This document shows, in pieces, positions 49,988 to 58,174 of a DNA stretch of 64,000 nucleotides. The stretch lies in NCBI RefSeq assembly GCF_008329585.1, contig NZ_NPKP01000006.1, positions 62,001 through 126,000 on the forward strand, in the 5' to 3' direction. The notes beneath the pieces are model-generated. The model saw nothing but the letters and a program-made list of their open reading frames with translations, did not search any database and was not told where the DNA came from. This DNA is from Mycolicibacterium sp. P9-22 (lineage in GTDB: Bacteria > Actinomycetota > Actinomycetes > Mycobacteriales > Mycobacteriaceae). The position numbers and the translations under genes are program-made. Each line of letters starts with the position of its first letter. The first letter of the stretch is position 1.

Positions 49988-50104
49988 CTAGCCGTGCAGC
50001 GGTATCACGTTGCCGCCATAGGTGGGCTTCAGGTCAGCCGCCAACGATCCCAGCGCCGCGATCTCGTCGTGATGGAAGCCCTTGCGTGCTGATTGCACCG
50101 ACAT
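49988..50104 (-). CDS. Small ORF downstream of LLM oxidoreductase (38 aa)
   Basis: 38 residues, MSVQSARKGFHHDEIAALGS to NVIPLHG, begins 3 bp after the oxidoreductase stop (ATG at 50104, oxidoreductase stop 50108-50110). The composition (His, Tyr, Gly-Gly) looks like protein rather than noise. No strong ribosome site. It may be a real small protein, translated by coupling, or the end of a lost gene. Confidence 0.35.
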   Translation of the reverse strand: MSVQSARKGFHHDEIAALGSLAADLKPTYGGNVIPLHG

Positions 50105-50107
50105 CTG

Positions 50108-51058
50108 TCATCTGAGCTGGGGAAGGACGTCCTTCTCCCAGGCGGCGAAGAAGCCCTCTTTGTCGGGTCCGATCTGCTGGACGTAGACCTCGTCGATATT
50201 GGCGTCCAGGTAAGAACGCGCCTGCGCGACATGTTTGTCCACATCCGGCCCACAGGTGATGCTCTCGGTCACCGATTCCCGCGGGACCAGCGACATCGCG
50301 TCCTCGAAGTCCCGTGGACGGGGCAAGGTCTGCGCAAGTTGGCCGGGCAACATGTCGTTGGCCCACAGCCGGTGCGCGTCGATGCCGGCGTCGGTGTCAC
50401 GATCCCAGCTCACCTTCATGCCGCCCTGCACCGGCTTGTCGCCACCGCCCGCGGCGCGAAAGGCCTTCACCAGGTCGGCATCGGCCATCGTCAGGCAGTA
50501 GCCGTCGCCGATGCGGCCGGCGAGTTCTGCGAACTGGGGGCCGAACCCGGACACGTAGATCGGCACGGGCTGGTCGGGCAGGGTGTAGATCCGGGCCTCC
50601 TGGACCTCGTAGTGCAGACCATGGTGGCTGACCACTTTCCCGGTATGCAGGAGGCGGATGAGCTCCACCGCGTCCTCGAGCATCTCCAGTCGCACACCCG
50701 GTGACGGCCACGGGTCACCGAGAATGTGCTCGTTCAGCGCCTCCCCGCTGCCGACACCGAAGACGAAGCGACCGTCGAGTTGGACGGCCGCTGTGGCGGC
50801 CGCCTGCGCGAGGATCGCCGAGTGGACCCGGATGGTCGGACAGGTCACGGCGGTGGACACCGGCAGCGATATCACCTCGGACAGCGCACCGATGACACCC
50901 CAGACGAACGCGCTCTCGCCCTGCTCGTCATTCCACGGATGGAAGTGATCCGATATCCACAGCCGGTCGAAGCCGGCGGCCTCGGCGCGTCGCGCCTGAT
51001 CGACCAACTCTTTGGGGCTGTACTGCTCGGCCGACAGGAAGTATCCGATGCCCGTCAT
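50108..51058 (-). CDS. F420-dependent LLM-class oxidoreductase (FGD-like)
   Basis: 316 residues. TGIGYFLSAEQYSPKELVDQARRAEAAGFDRLWISDHFHPW, SLPVSTAVTCPTIRVHSAILAQAAATAAVQLDGRFVFGVGSGEALNEHILG and VQQIGPDK are typical of the TIGR03557 group, which includes F420-dependent glucose-6-phosphate dehydrogenase. The sugar-phosphate site cannot be verified here, so substrate is open. It is divergent from the DUF2252 gene, and ends beyond the att-linked segment. Confidence 0.86.
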   Translation of the reverse strand: MTGIGYFLSAEQYSPKELVDQARRAEAAGFDRLWISDHFHPWNDEQGESAFVWGVIGALSEVISLPVSTAVTCPTIRVHSAILAQAAATAAVQLDGRFVFGVGSGEALNEHILGDPWPSPGVRLEMLEDAVELIRLLHTGKVVSHHGLHYEVQEARIYTLPDQPVPIYVSGFGPQFAELAGRIGDGYCLTMADADLVKAFRAAGGGDKPVQGGMKVSWDRDTDAGIDAHRLWANDMLPGQLAQTLPRPRDFEDAMSLVPRESVTESITCGPDVDKHVAQARSYLDANIDEVYVQQIGPDKEGFFAAWEKDVLPQLR

Positions 51059-51149
51059 GGCCCACGGTTACCCGCTGGCGCAGCGATGAACCAGGCGTAG
51101 CGTTTCTACCGACGGCCGCGTGAAGGGACACAACCATGAACACAGGTGC

Positions 51150-52475
51150 GTGTTGACCGAGTCCCCCGCCGACGGCGACCGGGAGTCGTTCATCGTCGAG
51201 ACGCTCGTCGACGCCTTCAGCGATCTGATGGAGGCGGACCCGGACGCATTCCGCACCAAGTTCCGCAAAATGGCGGCCGACCCGTTCGCGTTCTTCCGCG
51301 GCAGCGCCTGCCTGTTCTACGCCGACGTGTTCGCCCTGGAGGACCGGTGGGCCGACGAACGCACCAGCCGCGTCTGGATCCAGGGCGATCTGCATGCGGA
51401 GAATTTCGGCACCTACATGGACGGCGCCGGCGTGCTGATCTTCGACGTCAACGACTTCGACGAGGCCTACGTCGGACACTTCACCTGGGACCTGCAGCGT
51501 TTTGCCGCCAGTGTGGCGCTGATGTGTTGGCAGAAGGCACTTTCGGACGAGACGATCACCATGCTGATCGAGACGTTCGCGCACGCCTACCTGAACCAGG
51601 TGCGGTGGTTCGTCGAGGTCGAGGACGATGCCGCCTTCTCTCTCAATCTCGAGACGGCCCGCGGCGCGGTGCTGTCCGCGCTGCAATCGGCCCGACTCTC
51701 GACCCGCGCGGGAATGCTGGACCGCATCACCGTCGTCGACGAGTGGGACCGCCGCTTCCGCGAGCTACCCGGCGTCGTGCGACTAAGCGGCGAGGAACGC
51801 GACAAGGTCGTGGCGGCGTTCGAGAGATACCTCGACACGATCCCCGAGACGCAGCGCTTCCGCGGGATCGCCTACGACGTCAAGGATGTCATCGGCAAAA
51901 CGGGATTCGGCATCGGCAGCGCCGGCCTGCCGGCCTACACGGTGCTGATCGAAGGCTTCAACCAAGCGCTGGACAACGACGCCGTGCTGTCGATGAAGCA
52001 GGGCAATGTGGCGGCCCCGGGCCGGGTGGTCGACGACACGGAAGTGCACGACTACTTCAAGCACCACGGCCACCGAACGGCGGTGTCGCAGCGCGCTTTA
52101 CAGGCACATGCCGACCCGTTGCTCGGCTACACCGACATCGACGGGGTCGGTTTCGTGGTCAGCGAGATCTCGCCCTATGAGGCCGATCTGGACTGGAGCG
52201 AGTTGACCGAGCCGGACGAACTCGCCGAGGTCATCGAGCAACTCGGCCAGGCGGTCGCCAAGGTGCACTGCGTCAGCGATACCGACAGCGACCAGACCCT
52301 GGTCGACTTTCAGACCGAAGAGGCCATCGTCACCGTGATCGGAGACAACGAGACCGACTTCGTCGCCGACATCGTCGCGTTCGGGCTTGAATACGCCGCC
52401 ACGGTCCGTGACGACCACCGGCACTTCGTCGAGGCGTTCCGCGAGGGCCGAATCCCGGGCGTCAGCGCCACCTGA
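51150..52475 (+). CDS. DUF2252 family protein
   Basis: 441 residues. The DUF2252 core is clear: MAADPFAFFRGSACLFYADV, WIQGDLHAENFGTYMDGAGVLIFDVNDFDEAYVGHFTWDLQRFAAS (a kinase-like catalytic pattern D-x-H-x2-N and D-x2-D) and SEISPYEADLDW. A GTG at 51150 starts near the family's usual N-terminus; a GTG at 51120 would add 10 residues. Just upstream an ATG (51136) with GAAGGGA opens a six-codon frame that ends within the gene start, so the true start or a leader needs proof. Function unknown. Confidence 0.83.
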   Translation: MLTESPADGDRESFIVETLVDAFSDLMEADPDAFRTKFRKMAADPFAFFRGSACLFYADVFALEDRWADERTSRVWIQGDLHAENFGTYMDGAGVLIFDVNDFDEAYVGHFTWDLQRFAASVALMCWQKALSDETITMLIETFAHAYLNQVRWFVEVEDDAAFSLNLETARGAVLSALQSARLSTRAGMLDRITVVDEWDRRFRELPGVVRLSGEERDKVVAAFERYLDTIPETQRFRGIAYDVKDVIGKTGFGIGSAGLPAYTVLIEGFNQALDNDAVLSMKQGNVAAPGRVVDDTEVHDYFKHHGHRTAVSQRALQAHADPLLGYTDIDGVGFVVSEISPYEADLDWSELTEPDELAEVIEQLGQAVAKVHCVSDTDSDQTLVDFQTEEAIVTVIGDNETDFVADIVAFGLEYAATVRDDHRHFVEAFREGRIPGVSAT

Positions 52476-52499
52476 CCGTTCGGCCTAACCACGTCGAAT

Positions 52500-52541
52500 A
52501 CTTAGCCCTTGAGCTATCTGTTGAATCGTTGTAACTTAGCC
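52500..52541. promoter_or_regulatory. ACTTAGCC direct repeats before the arsR-like gene
   Basis: ACTTAGCC at 52500-52507 and 52534-52541 flank TTGAGC and TTGAATCGTT in the A/T-rich leader of the regulator. Possible ArsR-type operator sites with autoregulation; evidence is only repetition and position. Confidence 0.4.
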
Positions 52542-52543
52542 TC

Positions 52544-52882
52544 ATGGCTCAGTTTCAGTCCTTGGACGGTGCATTCCAGGCGCTGGCCGACCCGACCCGA
52601 CGCGCGGTGGTCAGCCGGCTCGGCACGGGACCGGCCAGTGTCAGCGAGTTGGCGGCACCCTTCGAGATGGCGCTGCCGTCCTTCATGAAGCACATCCGCT
52701 TCCTCGAAGAGACCGGGTGGATCAAGACGCGCAAGACCGGCCGAGTGAGAACCTGTGCGCTGCAGCGCAAGTCGTTCGACGACATCGACTCGTGGCTCAC
52801 CGAACAACGCCGCATCTGGGAAGGCCGCACAGACCGGCTCGAGCAATTCATCGCCATGAACCAGGAGGAATCAACCGAATGA
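52544..52882 (+). CDS. ArsR-family regulator
   Basis: 112 residues. Winged helix ADPTRRAVVSRLGTGPASVSELAAPFEMALPSFMKHIRFLEETGWI. No Cys metal sites, so this is the non-metal subtype that is usually linked to SRPBCC enzymes. It overlaps the following SRPBCC gene by 4 bp. Confidence 0.92.
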   Translation: MAQFQSLDGAFQALADPTRRAVVSRLGTGPASVSELAAPFEMALPSFMKHIRFLEETGWIKTRKTGRVRTCALQRKSFDDIDSWLTEQRRIWEGRTDRLEQFIAMNQEESTE

Positions 52883-53364
52883 CCAGATCAACTGATCCGC
52901 AGCTGGACCTGACCGTCTCGCGAATAATCAAGGCGCCGCGCTCGGCCGTCTGGGACGCGTGGACCAACAGTGCAAGCTTCGAGCAGTGGTGGGTCCCCAA
53001 GCCGCAGATCTGCCGGGTGAAGGACATGGACCTACGTCCCGGCGGATCCTTCCGCACCGAAATCAGTGACGACGGCATCCAGTTCGGCCCGCATATCACC
53101 GGGTGTTTCCTCGCCGTCGACATGCTGGAGCGCATCGTGTTCACCGACGCGCTGATCGCCGACTGGCGCCCGGCCGAATCCGCGTTCGTGACAGCGGTCA
53201 TCACGATGGCCGACCACCCCGAAGGCACCGAATACACCGCGACCGCGCTTCATCGCAGCGTCGCCGACCGCGATGAGCACGAACGCCTCGGCTTCCACGA
53301 TGGTTGGGGAACCGTCACCCGCCAGCTCGCCGAACTCGTCGAGGCGGTCGCCGCCAGGAGGTGA
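52879..53364 (+). CDS. SRPBCC (AHSA1-like) protein
   Basis: 161 residues of START/AHSA1-like fold: LTVSRIIKAPRSAVWDAWTNSASFEQWWVPK, MDLRPGGSFRTEI and a C-terminal helix (GWGTVTRQLAELVEAV). It may bind a hydrophobic ligand or serve as a sensor with the ArsR regulator. Translation is coupled to it (ATGA overlap). Confidence 0.9.
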   Translation: MTRSTDPQLDLTVSRIIKAPRSAVWDAWTNSASFEQWWVPKPQICRVKDMDLRPGGSFRTEISDDGIQFGPHITGCFLAVDMLERIVFTDALIADWRPAESAFVTAVITMADHPEGTEYTATALHRSVADRDEHERLGFHDGWGTVTRQLAELVEAVAARR

Positions 53365-53397
53365 CCACACGCCGTGCCCACTCTGAGACGCTCAGAT

Positions 53398-54642
53398 TCA
53401 GGCGGTCGACTGGTGCAATTTCAGGCTGTTGATTCTCGTGCGGAGCAGCTGCGCAAGTAGCCCGGTTTCCCGATCACCGAAGCCGATCTGCTTGCATCGC
53501 TCCGGCCAGGGCTCCGCGGCATCGACAAGATCATCGATCATTCTGACGACGGCGCGTTGCCGCAGTCCGAGGCGTTCGCCTGCCTCGGTGAAGTTGGTGC
53601 GGCTCAATTTGTTGGCGCGGCCGTAGAGATTCAGCGCCATGGGGTCTTTCCAGCCTGCGTACGGTTGAGTGCACAGCAGGTCGTAGGCGGGAGTCGGTTG
53701 CCATATTCCGTTCGGATTGTGGATCGACAGGTTCTTGCCGTGTAGATCACCGTTTCCGATAAGCCAGGAAAAGACAACGGTTTTGAGCAACTCCGCGACT
53801 GCAGCCACCCTGGAACCACCCCCGCGCGCGCACGCCTCGGCAAGGCCGGTGATGGCCGCCTCGGTCTTGATCCGGTATTTCGAGGCGGGATAGACGTCTG
53901 CGACTTGACACGCATCCTCTTGCGCAAGCCGAACGGAGCCTTCGCGATCGAAACGGGTTACCAGCAAGGCACTTCGCCCCTCGGCATCGTGCAGCACCGA
54001 CGTCCTGGCGACTCTCAGGCCACATGCCGCGGCCATCGTCATGAAGAAGTGCTCGTTCTCGACGAGCAGCGGATACTGCGCGGGACTGAGCTTCAGGATC
54101 GCCGGCCCCGATCTGGTTTGTGCGGGCGTCGACAACATGCCGGCGCTGACCTTGGGTTGGACCCCCGCCAAACCCACCGGGTCGGCATCGACGGAACCGG
54201 TCATCTTGGCAAAGACTGCGCGGAAATCGGTGTCACGTTGGGGGTCGAACAGCGGTAACGGCCGAATCGGGTCGGCTCCGGAGGGGAACACCCGGACGTT
54301 GCCGATGGTGTCGGCGCCGATGGCGAGCAGCAAGGTGAGATGGTCGTCGGCGGAGGTTTTGGTCGACGTCGTCACCACGCCCAACCGGACGCCCTCCGGC
54401 AGAAGCCCTGCGAAGAACGCAGGCACGGACCCGCCCGTCGTGATCACCGGGTAATCGCCGGAACGTAACAGGGACCACGACACCGACCGGTCACGGATCC
54501 GACCTTCGTGAGGTCCGTCATCGAGGTAGTCGAAGCTGATGCCGTCGCCACGTTGTCGCACCAAATGGGCAGCAAGGATGTCGCCGATGTAGACATCGGC
54601 TGTGTCGACCTCGCGTAGGTCGAGCCGATCCGGAGCGGTCAT
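53398..54642 (-). CDS. hipA: HipA-family kinase toxin
   Basis: 414 residues. Gly-rich loop AGVQPKVSAG, ATP lysine in SGPAILKLSP, catalytic GNGDLHGKNLSIH and metal-binding PAYDLLCTQ. N-terminal part (VYIGDILAAHLVRQ..ISFDYLDD) is the HipA N1 subdomain. In E. coli HipA inactivates glutamyl-tRNA synthetase by phosphorylation; target here unknown. It overlaps hipB by 4 bp. Confidence 0.88.
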   Translation of the reverse strand: MTAPDRLDLREVDTADVYIGDILAAHLVRQRGDGISFDYLDDGPHEGRIRDRSVSWSLLRSGDYPVITTGGSVPAFFAGLLPEGVRLGVVTTSTKTSADDHLTLLLAIGADTIGNVRVFPSGADPIRPLPLFDPQRDTDFRAVFAKMTGSVDADPVGLAGVQPKVSAGMLSTPAQTRSGPAILKLSPAQYPLLVENEHFFMTMAAACGLRVARTSVLHDAEGRSALLVTRFDREGSVRLAQEDACQVADVYPASKYRIKTEAAITGLAEACARGGGSRVAAVAELLKTVVFSWLIGNGDLHGKNLSIHNPNGIWQPTPAYDLLCTQPYAGWKDPMALNLYGRANKLSRTNFTEAGERLGLRQRAVVRMIDDLVDAAEPWPERCKQIGFGDRETGLLAQLLRTRINSLKLHQSTA

Positions 54643-54920
54643 TCTGCCGTCGCGTTCACGTCGATATGGAGGCCCAATGCGTCTGCAATTTCGACGACAG
54701 ATCCGAAGCTGATCGATCCGCTCCCTCGCTCAAGTGACTGGACAGTGGAGCGAGACACGCCAGCCAAGTCAGCCAGAGTTTGTTGCGTGAGTCGCAGCGC
54801 GATCCGCCTGTCAGTGAAGACCGCACCTATGCGTGCAATTTCAGGCATAGCGTCATCGCGTTTCGACTTTCTCCGCCTGGGGCCCACAACCGCACTCCTT
54901 ATGCTCTCAATTTCACGCAT
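54639..54920 (-). CDS. hipB: HipB-like XRE antitoxin
   Basis: 93 residues from ATG 54920 (GGAAG seven bases upstream). Basic N-terminal extension (VVGPRRRKSKRDD) and an XRE helix-turn-helix (IALRLTQQTLADLAGVSRSTVQSLERGSGSISFGSVVEIADALGL). Overlaps hipA (ATGA), so antitoxin and toxin are made together. An operator-like repeat covers its start codon, so the pair is likely autoregulated. Confidence 0.85.
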   Translation of the reverse strand: MREIESIRSAVVGPRRRKSKRDDAMPEIARIGAVFTDRRIALRLTQQTLADLAGVSRSTVQSLERGSGSISFGSVVEIADALGLHIDVNATAE

Positions 54921-54983
54921 TAACCATCTTCCAACAGGTCGTGGGCGGCGGTCAACCCTATACGCCTTTAATCGCACGCATTA
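54907..54983. promoter_or_regulatory. Two operator-like repeats before hipB
   Basis: TCAATTTCACGCATTA (54907-54922) and TTAATCGCACGCATTA (54968-54983) match at 13 of 16 bases; the shared core CACGCATTA is exact. The first overlaps the hipB start codon. The form suits HipB/HipAB binding for autorepression. Confidence 0.6.
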
Positions 54984-55311
54984 GATGCCCAAACCGACGT
55001 GGAGCCGGAGCACAGGTCCCTATGCCCGATATCCCATGCTTAACCATCACCATCACCGAGTGGGCCCGACACGGGCCCACACCTCTCGCCACGTTCGGGC
55101 CACCTTTGCTCAGAGCACACCCAGCGAGCCCATCGCCATCGCGTCGGTCGGCGAGAGGACGCCGATATGGCCCGCGGAGAAGTAAACGCGGCGTTCTCGC
55201 ACTCGACTACAGCAAGTTCACAGCAAGCCCCCAGGTGTTCACTCGCAGGCACTTCACTTTCGTCACCGACCGTGGCGATCGTCCGGTCTCTCGACAACCT
55301 TGAGGAGCCCG
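54984..55311. other. Intergenic region hipB to PstS-like gene
   Basis: About 330 bp with no supported gene. It ends in TGAGGAG just before the PstS-like ATG. A 30-codon frame on the minus strand at 55110-55202 was seen and rejected. The hipB upstream region contributes the left end. Confidence 0.5.
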
Positions 55312-56454
55312 ATGCTGGGCGCACCCGATGCCGGCGTTCCCATCGTCAGATCCGGCGCGGCACGCTGGCGACGAATCATCCTGCCCGTGCTGATCCTCGC
55401 GGTCATCGGGGCCATCGCGCTGCTGCTTGCCGGGCGCGGACAGCAGACGGCCATCCAGGGCGCGGGCTCGACGCTGGCGCAACCGTTGATCGAACGCTCC
55501 GTGATCGCCTTCCGCAACGCACAGGCCGCCGACGATCCGTCCCGGCCCGAACAGACCGGCAGCGACTGGGTGCTCAATGGTTCCGGTATCGAGTACGAGC
55601 CGGTGGGATCACTCGGCGGCATCATGCGGTTGTCCGACCCCGAGATCGCGTTCGCCGTCTCGGATTACCCGCTCTCCGCCGATGGCCTCAAAGAGCTTGC
55701 CGTCGCCCAGTTCCCGGTCGCCCTGGGAGCGATCGCCGTGGCGTACAACCTCGACCTGCCGGCGGGCAGCGAGCTGCGCCTCGACGCCCAGACCCTCGCC
55801 GCGGTCTACCTGGGTGTAATCACCCGCTGGAACGACCCGAAGATCGCGGCGCTCAACCCCGGCGTCCGGCTGCTCGACACCGCCGTGTCGGTGGTCCACC
55901 GCAGCGACGGCTCCGGCTCCACCCGAGGGTTCACCGGATTCCTCAGCGAGGGCAGCCCACAGTGGGCCGCCGGACCGGGCACCGGAACCGAAATTGATTG
56001 GCCCACAGGCACCGGCGCGGAACGCACCGACGGCGTCATCGACAAGGTTCGCGACACCGCGGGCGCCATCGGCTATGTCGAATACGGCCAGGCCCAGCGC
56101 GCCGGCCTCGAGGTCGCCGCCCTGGCCAACAAGTCCGGCGCGTTCATCCGCCCCAGCGCCGACGCCATCGCCGCATCGGCCGCGTCACACGACTGGAGCG
56201 GACAGGACAACTACGTCAGGTCACTGGCCGCCGCGGATGACAGGCAGACCTACGCCGCCACCGTCGCCATCTACGTCATGGTCAAGCGCGACCCGCAGTT
56301 CGCTCAGCAGACCGAGCGCACGATGAGCTACCTCCGCTTCCTGCTCAACGACTTCGGCGACGGCGCGAAAGAACTGGGCTACGTCCCGCTCCCGCCATCA
56401 GCCACCCAGTCCGTCGAAAAGTACTGGACGGAAACCCTCTCCGGCACCGCCTGA
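55312..56454 (+). CDS. Membrane-anchored PstS-like phosphate-binding protein
   Basis: 380 residues from ATG 55312 (GAGGAG upstream). A single helix (IILPVLILAVIGAIALLLAG) without lipobox anchors it. The domain begins IQGAGSTLAQPLIERSV and carries the phosphate loop VHRSDGSGSTRGFTGFL, as in PstS. No PstC/A/B genes adjoin; instead a Na/Pi symporter follows after 45 bp. It may capture phosphate for that symporter or act as sensor. Confidence 0.85.
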   Translation: MLGAPDAGVPIVRSGAARWRRIILPVLILAVIGAIALLLAGRGQQTAIQGAGSTLAQPLIERSVIAFRNAQAADDPSRPEQTGSDWVLNGSGIEYEPVGSLGGIMRLSDPEIAFAVSDYPLSADGLKELAVAQFPVALGAIAVAYNLDLPAGSELRLDAQTLAAVYLGVITRWNDPKIAALNPGVRLLDTAVSVVHRSDGSGSTRGFTGFLSEGSPQWAAGPGTGTEIDWPTGTGAERTDGVIDKVRDTAGAIGYVEYGQAQRAGLEVAALANKSGAFIRPSADAIAASAASHDWSGQDNYVRSLAAADDRQTYAATVAIYVMVKRDPQFAQQTERTMSYLRFLLNDFGDGAKELGYVPLPPSATQSVEKYWTETLSGTA

Positions 56455-56499
56455 CCCCCTCTCACTCACCCCATCTGAGCTACGCCAAGAAGGAACCCT

Positions 56500-58167
56500 G
56501 TGGACGTCGACCTGCTCAAAGAAATCATCGCCCCCGTCGTCGGTGGGCTCGGCATCTTCCTGCTGGGCCTGGAATTCATGGAACGCGGCATCCAGGCGCT
56601 GTCGGTGAACCGGATGCGCGACCTGCTCGGCAAGATGGCGGGCAGCCCCGTCAAGGGTGTGTTCGCCGGCACGCTGATCACCGGCATCATCCAGTCGTCG
56701 ACCGCGATGACCGTGATGACGGTCGGCCTGGTCAACTCGGGGGTCCTGGCACTGCGCGGCGCGATCGGCGTCATCATGGGCGCCAATATCGGGACCACCC
56801 TGGGCAACGGGCTCATCGCGATGCCGCTCGGCCCACTCGGGCTGCTCTTCGCGGGCATCTTCGCCTCCGTGTACGTGTTCTCCAAGTCCGACAAGACCCG
56901 CAATATCGCGTTGTGCTCCATGGGTTTTGCGCTGGTCTTCTACGGACTGAACCTGATGACCGGTGGACTGAAGCCACTGCGTGAGATGCCGCAGGTCATG
57001 AGCGTCATCTCCGGGCTGAGTGCCTCCACATTCGTGGGCGTGATCTCGTGCGCACTCATCGCCGCGCTGATCACCGCGCTCATCCACTCCTCCTCGGCGA
57101 CCATCGGCATCGTCATGGGTCTGGGCGCCTCAGGTGTGCTGGAGTGGAAGACCGCGATCGCCTTCGCCATCGGCGCCGACCTCGGCACCACCATCACCTC
57201 GTGGATCGCCTCGCTGAACCTGTCCAAGAACGCCAAGCGAACCGCCTACGCGCACATCGCGTTCAACTTCATCGGCGTCTGCGTGGTGCTGGCGCTGTTC
57301 TTCCCGGCGATCACCGTCCTGGAGTGGGTGATGGGATTCTTCGGCGGCGACCCGGGCGTCCCGGTGATCGTGGACGGCGAAGAAGCCTTCCCGCTGGTGC
57401 CGGTCGCGGTCGGCCTGTTCTCGATCTTCTTCAACGTCTTCAACGTCCTGATCCTGTTCCCCTTCGTCGGCACCTTCGAACGCGTCCTGATGCGCATCGG
57501 GCACAAGGGTGACGACATCGAGGACTACTCACTGCCGAAGTACCTGGACCGCAAGGCCATCGAGGACTTCAATCGGGCGGTGCCGGCCATGCGCCAGGAG
57601 GTCGCACGCGCGCTGGAGGGCAGCAGGATGTTCCTCGACAGCGCCCGCGGCAAGGGCACCAACATGAAGAAGACCGCCGAGCACTCCGCTGCCATCGATG
57701 CCCTCTCGCGGGAGATCCGCGCCTACTCGGCGCAGCTGTTCCACGGCGAGCGGACCCGCGAGCAGATGGACCTGGTGGCCAGCATGATCGAGGAAGCCGA
57801 CTTCACCGGTTCACTCAACGAATCGCTGTACCAGATCGCCCGCCGCATCGAACGCGACCAGTTCAGTCCGGCCAGCCGGGAGGTGCTCGATCAGGGCCTC
57901 GACCACCTCGACCGCAAACTGACCCTGCTGGAAACCGGTGGCGCGGCGGACCTCACCAAGAAGACACCGGAACCCGTCCTGGAGGCCGCGCAGTTCGAGG
58001 CGATGCGGTGGACGGTCATCGACGCCACGGATATCCCGGCGGCCGAGAAGGGCGCGCTGCTCGCCCTGCTCGGTTCCATGGAGCGCGCCGAGGCGTTGAT
58101 CGACCGGATCGAGCAGGAGCGCGCCTCCGTCGACCGCGACCAGGCCACCGTCCTCGCGGAGGCCTGA
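56500..58167 (+). CDS. Na/Pi cotransporter family protein with PhoU-like domain
   Basis: 555 residues. Two inverted repeats each with the QSS motif (IIQSSTAMTV at about 64-73; LIHSSSATIGIVMGLGASGV), 8-9 membrane helices, and from ~370 a helical PhoU-like cytoplasmic domain (AIEDFNRAVPAMRQEVARALEG). This is the NptA-type architecture of sodium-coupled phosphate import or export. GTG start, 45 bp after the PstS-like gene. Confidence 0.9.
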   Translation: MDVDLLKEIIAPVVGGLGIFLLGLEFMERGIQALSVNRMRDLLGKMAGSPVKGVFAGTLITGIIQSSTAMTVMTVGLVNSGVLALRGAIGVIMGANIGTTLGNGLIAMPLGPLGLLFAGIFASVYVFSKSDKTRNIALCSMGFALVFYGLNLMTGGLKPLREMPQVMSVISGLSASTFVGVISCALIAALITALIHSSSATIGIVMGLGASGVLEWKTAIAFAIGADLGTTITSWIASLNLSKNAKRTAYAHIAFNFIGVCVVLALFFPAITVLEWVMGFFGGDPGVPVIVDGEEAFPLVPVAVGLFSIFFNVFNVLILFPFVGTFERVLMRIGHKGDDIEDYSLPKYLDRKAIEDFNRAVPAMRQEVARALEGSRMFLDSARGKGTNMKKTAEHSAAIDALSREIRAYSAQLFHGERTREQMDLVASMIEEADFTGSLNESLYQIARRIERDQFSPASREVLDQGLDHLDRKLTLLETGGAADLTKKTPEPVLEAAQFEAMRWTVIDATDIPAAEKGALLALLGSMERAEALIDRIEQERASVDRDQATVLAEA

Positions 58168-58174
58168 ACAAGCC

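Noticed and set aside
55110..55202. A 30-codon minus-strand frame (GTG to TGA)
   Set aside because: Composition is protein-like but there is no ribosome site, homologue or partner, and the length is near chance in this GC range.
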